Source: Microbacterium sp. Root166 (lineage in GTDB: Bacteria; Actinomycetota; Actinomycetes; Actinomycetales; Microbacteriaceae). Taken from it: a stretch of DNA of 64,000 nt. How positions within the stretch are numbered: the first letter of the stretch is position 1; each line of letters opens with the position of its first letter. The stretch covers positions 248,001 to 312,000 of the forward strand of contig NZ_LMGL01000002.1 of assembly GCF_001427145.1 (NCBI RefSeq), in the 5' to 3' direction. The notes beneath the pieces are model-generated. The model had not been told where the DNA came from and searched no databases. It was given only the letters and a program-made list of their open reading frames with translations. Of this stretch, positions 9,186 to 16,268 are shown in pieces. The position numbers and the translations under genes are program-made.

Positions 9186-10345
9186 AGGATGCTCTCCAGC
9201 TGCGCGTCGAGCGGTCCCACTGGAAGTACCTCCGCCGCTTGCACCTCAAGTGCGTCTGCGGCGACTGGGAACTGCCGCAGGTCAGTGAGCCGCATCTGAG
9301 GCACGGTCCCATCAAGCGCTAGGAAACGCCACCGTGCAAGACCGATTGCGCTGTTGAGGAAGCTCGCGATCGCGGGGGCAAGCATCCGCTCGCTCGGCCG
9401 GACCCGGTAAACGGTGTCGCTGACGAGCATGGGCTGACTGACCACCTGAGCCAGCGGTCGCTCGCCAATGACCGCAACGAGCACATCGCCTGGTTCGGCG
9501 ATGAGCGAGTTCGGTAGCACTGGCGCAGCTTCATCACGCCTTCCCGCCAGGTACATACCGGTCGCGAGTGGAAGCATGTCGGTGGAAGGGTTCATTGGTT
9601 GGTCTTCGCGCGGACGCGACTGGCGCCCCCGAACGATCTCGCAGTAGTTGCTGAGCGGCTCACCCTCCTGCATGAGCGAAGGGTTGGCAGAGGCCAGAGC
9701 GAACCGCCATTGCTGGCCGCGCAGGTCAGTGACCCGCCACCACGTTGTGGGCCCCTCCTGCTCCTGACCTCGAAGCCTCTGCTCGACCGCTACCAACCGG
9801 TATGCCACGGATCGCTGCTCGTCAAGGCTCGGAACCACGATTTTCATGCGCAGCAGTGCCGCGGTTGCGTCGAGCTTGCCAGAGGATTCCGCGGTTACGA
9901 GGCGCCGAAGTGATCGCCCAGAACGACTGTTCAGCACTCCCCATAGCCAGTGCGAATCGATTACCGAAGGGTCCGGGCGAATGGCGAGAAACTGCGCAGA
10001 CGCGAGCGAGCCGGTCAGCGTCTCATTCACGAAGAGCGCGGGTACGTTGGTCGACGGAACCAACACGTCACCAGGCTGCAAGGCGCGACCGAACCCGCCC
10101 ACTCGAAAGGCGGCGCCGATGTAGCCGCGCTGACGACGACGGAGGACTCCAGTCACGCTATCGATACTCAGCGGCGTAATGACCGGGAAGTCTGGTTCAG
10201 CCTCTTCGACAGCCGAAAGCGTGTGTGCAACCTCGCCAAGTTGAAGAAGAGGCTGATTGGCAGGCCAGGCGAACTCGTCGATCGCGAGACTTCCGATGTC
10301 CCATGTCCGCTTGCTTCGGAGATCAGTCAGTACCCAATTACTCAT
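9173..10345 (-). CDS. HsdS-like specificity subunit
   Basis: 390 aa with the two-lobed layout of type I/IIB specificity proteins: a first target-recognition-like half (residues 1 to about 180, ending in MKIVVPSLDEQRSVAYRL, which matches the conserved IxxPPLxEQ region) and a second half (about 200-390) ending in VPQMRLTDLRQFPV. The helical spacer after the first half is short. The ATG overlaps the upstream stop as ATGA, which indicates translational coupling to the nuclease/methylase-like protein. Known role of the family: reads an asymmetric DNA target for the methylase/nuclease complex. The sequence is clearly different from the second HsdS encoded at 14401-15540, so the two systems should have different targets. 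Confidence 0.75.
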   Translation of the reverse strand: MSNWVLTDLRSKRTWDIGSLAIDEFAWPANQPLLQLGEVAHTLSAVEEAEPDFPVITPLSIDSVTGVLRRRQRGYIGAAFRVGGFGRALQPGDVLVPSTNVPALFVNETLTGSLASAQFLAIRPDPSVIDSHWLWGVLNSRSGRSLRRLVTAESSGKLDATAALLRMKIVVPSLDEQRSVAYRLVAVEQRLRGQEQEGPTTWWRVTDLRGQQWRFALASANPSLMQEGEPLSNYCEIVRGRQSRPREDQPMNPSTDMLPLATGMYLAGRRDEAAPVLPNSLIAEPGDVLVAVIGERPLAQVVSQPMLVSDTVYRVRPSERMLAPAIASFLNSAIGLARWRFLALDGTVPQMRLTDLRQFPVAADALEVQAAEVLPVGPLDAQLESILWPN

Positions 10346-11610
10346 GACCAGATCTCGCTGAACCCGTCAAGGTGATCTACCGCGGCCTTCGTCAGCGCCC
10401 CCTCCACACCGAGCTGCACCTGCCAGTCGTCATCGGCCGCCTGGCCGACGAACGTCTCGCCAGGGGCATCGCCCTTATCAATCACCAGCACCACACCGGC
10501 GAAGCTCGTGCCAGGCACCGCGCCGCGCGGTGTGCCGATCAGTGCGCCGACGCGGAACTCGTTGGCGAGATACTCCCGGTAAGCGTCGCCGCTGGAACGG
10601 TAGACAAATGATCGCGGAAGCAGGATGACTGCGCGACCGCCCTCTTCGAGGTGACGGAGCGACAGGTCGACTGCGGCCAGGTCCATGTCGGTGGTGACGC
10701 GCCCGTTGAGCAGTTCGTAGGGCTGCGGCAGCCGCATACCCACTGGTGGGGCGGTGACGATCGCACTTGACATCGGCAGCTCGACGCGGAACGCATCCCC
10801 GGCCACTATGTCCGTTGGCACGCCTGCAATCTCGCCAATCGCACGAGCGATCGCTGCGGTTCGCTCCTCCAACTCGACGCCAAGGAGTCTGACGTTCGGC
10901 GGCGATTCGCCTCGTTCCATCGCCCCTCTGACGCGATCGGCGACCGCCCAAAGGAAAGAGCCGACACCAGAGAACGGGTCAAGGACGAGTCCTTCGAGCC
11001 GATTACCGATCAGGCGCGCAACCAGCGCCGCGATTAGCGGGCTGCTGGAATGCTGGGCGAACCCCGACCGCGAGGTCGTGTCGGCGATGGCACGCATTGC
11101 CGCCCGCCAGTACGCCTCGTTGGTGACAGAGAACCCTTCCAGTGTCGGAAGACCGACGGGAAGCTCGCGCGGCGCCATCTCCCGGGTGAGGCTCGCAAGC
11201 CAGTTCGTGAGAAGCGGCTCAACAACTGCGGGGTCGTCGACCTCTCCGTGGGATCCAAACGGTGGGGGCGTCGGTCCGCTGACAGGCTCAAGACGTCGGA
11301 ATGATCGATCTGCCTTGAACCACTTCGTGCCCATGACGACGTAATTGTCTGCGGTGCCGAGCGTGCTGGCGTACTGCGCGACCTGCGGGAGTACGAACTC
11401 GGGCTTGCTGCTGCTCGCTCCGGACTTGATCTCGATGACTACCCAGGGAACGACTTTTCCGTCCTCGCTCGCCGCCCACGCGACGATATCCGGACGCGAG
11501 TTTGTGCCAGCGATGCGCAGGTCCGACTCCACCGACCGAAATCCAGCGTGGCGCAGCTGTTCCACAACACGCGCGACGATCGCTTCGTGCTCGCGTCTTG
11601 GACTCGACAT
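10342..11610 (-). CDS. PD-(D/E)XK nuclease fused to N6-methylase-like domain with degenerate motif IV
   Basis: 422 aa. ATG 11610 was chosen because AGGAAGGGGG lies just upstream; the frame could extend to 11697. Residues 1-125 form an HsdR-N/Mrr-like nuclease core with D41 (RPDIVAW) and E60-x-K62 (VVIEIKSG). Residues about 150-420 are a gamma-type N6-adenine methylase fold: SAM motif I LDPFSGVGSF (about 208) and the post-motif strand GGRAVILLPRSFVYR. The catalytic (N/D)PP(Y/F) motif is replaced by A287-P-P-V290 (codons 10741-10752). SAM binding therefore looks kept, while methyl transfer is probably lost. Fusion of nuclease and methylase with a separate specificity protein resembles BcgI-type IIB enzymes, but those have an intact motif IV. 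It is the first gene of a three-gene coupled operon. Confidence 0.75.
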   Translation of the reverse strand: MSSPRREHEAIVARVVEQLRHAGFRSVESDLRIAGTNSRPDIVAWAASEDGKVVPWVVIEIKSGASSSKPEFVLPQVAQYASTLGTADNYVVMGTKWFKADRSFRRLEPVSGPTPPPFGSHGEVDDPAVVEPLLTNWLASLTREMAPRELPVGLPTLEGFSVTNEAYWRAAMRAIADTTSRSGFAQHSSSPLIAALVARLIGNRLEGLVLDPFSGVGSFLWAVADRVRGAMERGESPPNVRLLGVELEERTAAIARAIGEIAGVPTDIVAGDAFRVELPMSSAIVTAPPVGMRLPQPYELLNGRVTTDMDLAAVDLSLRHLEEGGRAVILLPRSFVYRSSGDAYREYLANEFRVGALIGTPRGAVPGTSFAGVVLVIDKGDAPGETFVGQAADDDWQVQLGVEGALTKAAVDHLDGFSEIWS

Positions 11611-11867
11611 CACGTTGCCCCCTTCCTGAGCTTGAGCAGCCGGCAAACCTACCATCGCCCGGACTCGGGAGCAAACGGGTGGGTTGTGACGCCGCATACG
11701 GAGTGACGTGTCGGCCGAACGACCACCACTGCGCGGTGGACAGACTGTCGTGCGCCAACCGTGTCGTGCTGCCGGATCGGTCGACCCCGCTGGCTAGTGT
11801 GAGAGTGAAGTCCTGGGGAAGTCCCCGCATTTTGCACCTGCAGAGGTGCGCAGGAGGAGCCACGAGC
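11611..11867. promoter_or_regulatory. Divergent control region between the two restriction-type operons
   Basis: 257 bp between the nuclease/methylase-like operon (minus) and the type I operon (plus). It must hold promoters for both, but I could not assign confident -35/-10 pairs. Near the plus-strand side there is GCACCT-gcag-AGGTGC (11834-11849), a 6-bp perfect inverted repeat just ahead of the AGGAGG of the leader ORF, and a shorter GGGGA-agt-CCCC repeat close by. Either could be an operator or could form an RNA hairpin that masks the ribosome site. Confidence 0.45.
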
Positions 11868-11951
11868 ATGCCCCGAGCTACGACGATGAATCACCGACGC
11901 GCTTGCGTAGAACGCACGCACGGCGCGCTGTCAACGATGGCGGTGCGGTAA
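11868..11951 (+). CDS. 27-codon leader ORF overlapping hsdM start
   Basis: Short ORF from ATG 11868 with a strong ribosome site (AGGAGG at 11851-11856, about 11 nt upstream). It reads MPRATTMNHRRACVERTHG and continues for 8 more residues to a TAA at 11949-11951 that shares its last base with the hsdM ATG (TAATG). hsdM itself has only a weak ribosome site, so its translation probably depends on ribosomes finishing this leader. No amino-acid run of the attenuator type is present. Function inferred: translational coupling or timing of methylase expression. It is too short for family assignment. Confidence 0.5.
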   Translation: MPRATTMNHRRACVERTHGALSTMAVR

Positions 11952-14401
11952 TGGCCCTCAAGAAGTCGGACCTCTACAGCTCTTTGTGGGCAAGCTGCGA
12001 TCAGCTCCGCGGAGGTATGGACGCCAGTCAGTACAAGGACTACATCCTGACGATGCTCTTCATGAAGTACGTCTCGGACAAGGCGGGGTCCGATCCGGAC
12101 AGCCTCATCGAAGTGCCCGACGGCGGGTCCTTCGAGGACATGTTCACCGCCAAGGGCGATCCCGAGATCGGTGATCGCTTCAACAAGATCATCGGCAAAC
12201 TGGCGGATGCAAACGGCCTCCGCAACGTAATCGATCAGGCCGATTTCAACGACGCCGAGCAGCTCGGCAACGGCAAGGAGATGCAGGATCGCCTCTCCAA
12301 GCTCGTGACCATTTTCCGGGACCTCGACTTCCGCGGCTCTCGTGCAGAAGGCGACGACCTGCTCGGCGACGCCTACGAGTACTTGATGCGCCACTTCGCG
12401 ACAGAATCCGGCAAGAGTAAGGGGCAGTTCTATACGCCCGCAGAGGTCTCCCGAGTACTCGCGAAGGTAGTCGGGATCGGCAGCTCGACCAGCCAGGACG
12501 AGACCGTCTACGACGCAGCCTGTGGATCAGGGTCTCTGCTGCTGAAGGCTGCCGCTGAGGCTCCTCGCGGGATGACGACCTACGGCCAGGAGAAGGACAA
12601 CGCGACCTGGGCCCTCGCCAAAATGAACATGATCCTGCATGGCAACGCGACTGCGGAGATCTTCAAGGGCGACACGATCACGAGCCCGAGCCCGCAGCTC
12701 ACCAACGGTAAGAGCTTGAAGACGTTCGATTACGTCGTGATGAACCCACCGTTCTCTATCAAGTCATGGAACAACGGGCTCGAGGAGGACTTCGGTCGGT
12801 TCGAGTACGGCATGCCGCCCGAGAAGAACGGCGACTACGCCTTCCTCCTTCACGCCCTTACCTCGTTGAAGTCCGAGGGTAAGGCGGCCGTCATTTTGCC
12901 GCACGGCGTCCTCTTCCGCGGTAACGCCGAAGGCAACATCCGTCGCGAACTCCTCAAGCGTGGCTTCATCAAGGGCGTCATCGGCCTGCCAGCGAACCTC
13001 TTCTACGGCACGGGGATCCCGGCGTGCATCGTGCTCCTCGACAAGGAGAACGCTGTCAGCCGCAAGGGCGTCTTCATGCTGGACGCGAGCAAGGGCTTCG
13101 TCAAAGACGGCAACAAGAACCGCCTCCGCGACCAGGACATCCACAAGATCGTCGACACCTTCAACCGCCAACTGCCGATCGATGGCTACTCGCGCATGGT
13201 GCCGATGAGCGAGATCGCCGATCCCAAGAACGACTACAACCTCAACATCCCGCGCTACATCGACAGCTCGGAACCCGAGGATCTTCAAGATCTCTCGGCG
13301 CACCTCCACGGCGGCATCCCCAACCGTGACATCGACGCGTTGCAGAGGTACTGGGACGCACTGCCCGCACTGAGGAGTGCGTTGTTCGAGCCGCTTCGCG
13401 AGGGCTACTCGAAGCTCAAAGTCGAGCCTTCTGAGGTGCAGGACTACGCCCTCAATCGAAGCGGGCTGGATACGATCCGCCAAGAAGTGGCGTCTGTTGT
13501 CTCGGACTGGTTCGAGACTCACCGCAGTGCACTGCTCGGGATAACAGCCGATACGAAGCCGAATGACTTGATCCGGGACCTCGGCGACGACCTGCTCGCG
13601 CGCTTCAAGGACATGCCGCTCCTGGACGAGTACGACGTCTACCAACAGCTCATGAGCTACTGGAACGACACCATGCACGATGACGTCTACCTGCTCATGA
13701 CTGAGCTCGGCAACGGAGGCTCATGGGCGACCGCGGCAAAGCCTCGCCCGACGATCGAGGACAAGGAGCGCAAGCTCACCGAGGACGCGGATCTTGAGAT
13801 CGGTAGCGGCCGCGCCAAGAAGAAGTTCAAGATGGACCTCATCCCGCCGGCTTTGATCGTGTCGCGATATTTTGCCGCCGAAAGGGCGAAGACCGACGAG
13901 CTCCAGGCCGCCGCTGAAGACGCTGCCCTCGCCGTCGAGGAGTTCGTCGAAGAGCACGCTGTCGAAGACGGTCTGTTTGCCGAGGCCATGGATGACGAGA
14001 AGATCTCGAAGGTGCTTGCAGCCAAACGCCTGCGCGAGATCAAGGGCTCAGGTGACAAGGAAGAGATCGCCGCACTGGGCCGCCTGATCAGCCTTTACGG
14101 CAATGAAGCCACCGCGAAGAAGACAGCAAAGGACGTTCAGGCGACGCTCGACGAGCTGACCCTGCGTCAGTACGGCGCACTCACCAACAGCGACGTCCAG
14201 GAGCTTCTGCTGGATGCGAAATGGCGATCGACTCTGCTTGAGCACGTTGACGGCGCAGTAAGCAACCTCACACTCGCACTCGTCGGCCGCGTGAATGCAC
14301 TCGGTGAGCGCTACGGGGGGACGGTCGCGGACCTTGAGTCACGGCTCGCCAGTCTCGACGCGAAGGTGATGGCGCACCTCGCGGCAATGGGGGTGCGTTG
14401 A
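11951..14401 (+). CDS. hsdM: Type I restriction-modification methyltransferase subunit
   Basis: 816 aa. The N-terminal HsdM helical domain (KKSDLYSSLWASCDQLRG) is followed by the N6-adenine methylase core: GQFYTPAEV (about residue 157), SAM motif YDAACGSGSL (about 187) and catalytic motif NPPF (N about 265). Family members of about 500 aa end soon after this fold. Here a further 300-aa acidic, Ala/Glu-rich, probably coiled-coil tail follows, as in the longer HsdM subgroup. It transfers methyl groups to adenine in the sequence set by HsdS and is needed for restriction. ATG 11951 shares a base with the leader TAA. The stop overlaps hsdS (TGATG). Confidence 0.95.
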   Translation: MALKKSDLYSSLWASCDQLRGGMDASQYKDYILTMLFMKYVSDKAGSDPDSLIEVPDGGSFEDMFTAKGDPEIGDRFNKIIGKLADANGLRNVIDQADFNDAEQLGNGKEMQDRLSKLVTIFRDLDFRGSRAEGDDLLGDAYEYLMRHFATESGKSKGQFYTPAEVSRVLAKVVGIGSSTSQDETVYDAACGSGSLLLKAAAEAPRGMTTYGQEKDNATWALAKMNMILHGNATAEIFKGDTITSPSPQLTNGKSLKTFDYVVMNPPFSIKSWNNGLEEDFGRFEYGMPPEKNGDYAFLLHALTSLKSEGKAAVILPHGVLFRGNAEGNIRRELLKRGFIKGVIGLPANLFYGTGIPACIVLLDKENAVSRKGVFMLDASKGFVKDGNKNRLRDQDIHKIVDTFNRQLPIDGYSRMVPMSEIADPKNDYNLNIPRYIDSSEPEDLQDLSAHLHGGIPNRDIDALQRYWDALPALRSALFEPLREGYSKLKVEPSEVQDYALNRSGLDTIRQEVASVVSDWFETHRSALLGITADTKPNDLIRDLGDDLLARFKDMPLLDEYDVYQQLMSYWNDTMHDDVYLLMTELGNGGSWATAAKPRPTIEDKERKLTEDADLEIGSGRAKKKFKMDLIPPALIVSRYFAAERAKTDELQAAAEDAALAVEEFVEEHAVEDGLFAEAMDDEKISKVLAAKRLREIKGSGDKEEIAALGRLISLYGNEATAKKTAKDVQATLDELTLRQYGALTNSDVQELLLDAKWRSTLLEHVDGAVSNLTLALVGRVNALGERYGGTVADLESRLASLDAKVMAHLAAMGVR

Positions 14402-15540
14402 TGGCACGCAAGACTCTCGGAGAAATCTCAACCTTCATCACAAAGGGGGCGACGCCGACGACCTACGGATACAAATGGCAAACCTTCGGCGTGCCCTTCC
14501 TTCGGAGCGAATGCGTCTCCAGCCAGGGGCTGGACATGCGCCAGTCGATGTTCATCTCCGAGGGTGCCGACCAGTCCTTGCGTCGCAGCCGCGTTAAGGA
14601 CGGCGACATTCTCATGACGATTACCGGCAACGTAGGCCGAGTCGTGCGGCTCACCGGTATCGGGTCAGCCAATATCAACCAGCACATCGCCAGGGTTCGT
14701 ATCAAGGATCGGAACTTCGACCCCAGCTTTGTTTATCACTTCCTTTCGCAGGGCACGATGCGGGAATACTACGAGTCGATTGTCACAGGACAGGCGTATC
14801 CGCAGATCAGTCTTGTGCAGGTGCGGTCGACACCGATGCCGGAGATCGGTGTCGAGGAGCAGAAGGAAATCGCCCGAGCGCTTGATGACGCCGACGAGCT
14901 GATCGGAACGCTTGAGGGGCTCATCGCCAAAAAGCAGGCGATCAAGCAGGGCATGATGCAGCAGCTCCTGACCGGGCGTACCCGGCTTGAGGGCTTCACG
15001 GAGCCCTGGGGGGCTCGCCCACTAGGGGATCTCCTCGCATACGAGCAGCCCGGCCGTTACCTCGTTGCGACCACTGACTATACGCCGAGTGGCATCCCCG
15101 TTCTCACAGCAGGGAAGACCTTCATTCTCGGACGCACACAGGAGCGCAACGGGATCTTCGAGGCTGTGCCCGTCATCATTTTCGATGACTTTACGACTGC
15201 TTCGAAGTACGTCGGTTTTCCGTTCAAGGCGAAGTCATCAGCAATGAAGATGCTCAGCGCACGCACTGAAGTGAATCTCCGGTTCGTCTTTGAGCGAATG
15301 CAACTCATCGACTTCGTGGCTGTCGACCACAAACGCCGTTGGATAGCTGAATACAGCAGGATTCAGGTCGCAGTGCCATCTCGCAATGAACAGGACGCAG
15401 TTGCGGCCGTGATTCAGGACGCCGATCGAGAGATTGAAGTGCTCAATCAGCGTCGTGCAAAGGCGCGCGCCATTAAACAAGGCATGATGCAGCAGCTCCT
15501 CACAGGCCGCGTTCGTCTTCCTGCGGAGGCAGCGGCATGA
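14401..15540 (+). CDS. hsdS: Type I restriction-modification specificity subunit
   Basis: 379 aa from ATG 14401, overlapping the hsdM stop by one base. Two target-recognition domains (about residues 1-160 and 200-345) are separated by conserved helices. Both helical regions end in the same motif IKQGMMQQLLTGR (about residues 181-193 and 358-370), the typical internal repeat of HsdS. At DNA level the repeat includes 20 identical bases (14950-14969 and 15481-15500), 531 bp apart, so recombination between them would excise one target-recognition domain in frame. It gives the hsdMSR complex its bipartite target. The stop overlaps the next start by 4 nt (ATGA). Confidence 0.93.
   Translation: MARKTLGEISTFITKGATPTTYGYKWQTFGVPFLRSECVSSQGLDMRQSMFISEGADQSLRRSRVKDGDILMTITGNVGRVVRLTGIGSANINQHIARVRIKDRNFDPSFVYHFLSQGTMREYYESIVTGQAYPQISLVQVRSTPMPEIGVEEQKEIARALDDADELIGTLEGLIAKKQAIKQGMMQQLLTGRTRLEGFTEPWGARPLGDLLAYEQPGRYLVATTDYTPSGIPVLTAGKTFILGRTQERNGIFEAVPVIIFDDFTTASKYVGFPFKAKSSAMKMLSARTEVNLRFVFERMQLIDFVAVDHKRRWIAEYSRIQVAVPSRNEQDAVAAVIQDADREIEVLNQRRAKARAIKQGMMQQLLTGRVRLPAEAAA
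14950..14969 (+). repeat. 20-bp direct repeat in hsdS, copy 1
   Basis: Identical to 15481-15500. It encodes the Met-Met-Gln-Gln-Leu-Leu part of the conserved helix after the first target-recognition domain. The distance between copies (531 bp) is a multiple of three. Confidence 0.9.
15481..15500 (+). repeat. 20-bp direct repeat in hsdS, copy 2
   Basis: Identical to 14950-14969, located after the second target-recognition domain. Confidence 0.9.
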
Positions 15541-16268
15541 CTGGGCTTAACACTGAGTGGGCACGCAAAGAGCTTGACGCACTCATCCACTTGACCGAAC
15601 TTGTTCCACATCCGTCTCCGAATGTCATTGGCAGCTTCCCGCGTGGCTCGGAAGAAGATATTGCCGCGCAAGCGCAGGTCGTTGAGCAGATACTGGATCG
15701 AGTTCTTCCACGCTGGCGAGTCGAAGTTCCGGACGATGAGTACACAGCGTGGGCTAGACATCGTGAGGCTGCAACGCGCGCGCGTGCGCAGTTGAAGCGT
15801 GCTGACGAGATCCGGCAGAACCTCGGAGATGACGCACCGGAGATTTCAGCCGCAGACCTGCATCCCTGGATCTGGAGCGGCGCGCGGTCGCTCTGGCAGT
15901 CGGGGCACTACGTGCAGGCTGTGCGCGACGCGGTGACGAAGCTCAACGCCGAGACGCAAAACAAGGTGGGGCGTCGTGACGTCAGCGAGACGGACCTTTT
16001 CAAGCAGGCCTTCTCGCTCGATGAAGCGAAGCCCGGCAAGTCGCGGTTGCGCCGCATGCCACCCGAAGACAGCGACACGTATCGTTCCGTGCAGCGCGGG
16101 GCGATGTCGCTTGCCGAGGGCGTGTTCGCCGGCATCCGTAATCCGCTCTCACATGAGGCGGATCAGGAGCTGTCCGAGCAGGTTGCGCTTGAGTACCTGG
16201 CGGCGCTGAGCGTGCTCGCGCGCTGGGTAGATGAATCAAATGTGGAGCATGCAGGGGGGACGTCATGA
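15537..16268 (+). CDS. TIGR02391/Ymh-family protein with HEPN-like R-x4-H motif
   Basis: 243 aa, coupled by ATGA overlaps to both hsdS and hsdR. The C-terminal 140 residues follow the TIGR02391 (Ymh) pattern: WIWSGARSLWQSGHYVQAV, then TDLFKQAFS, and the end block GVFAGIRNPLSHE. In that block R201 and H206 give an R-N-x3-H arrangement like the catalytic motif of HEPN ribonucleases. The HEPN link is my inference from the motif and helical character. The family itself is known as a frequent companion of type I restriction loci without proven function. Its placement between hsdS and hsdR means it should be made in fixed ratio to the restriction complex. A toxin that fires when restriction fails is one possibility; a structural adaptor is another. 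Confidence 0.75.
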   Translation: MTGLNTEWARKELDALIHLTELVPHPSPNVIGSFPRGSEEDIAAQAQVVEQILDRVLPRWRVEVPDDEYTAWARHREAATRARAQLKRADEIRQNLGDDAPEISAADLHPWIWSGARSLWQSGHYVQAVRDAVTKLNAETQNKVGRRDVSETDLFKQAFSLDEAKPGKSRLRRMPPEDSDTYRSVQRGAMSLAEGVFAGIRNPLSHEADQELSEQVALEYLAALSVLARWVDESNVEHAGGTS

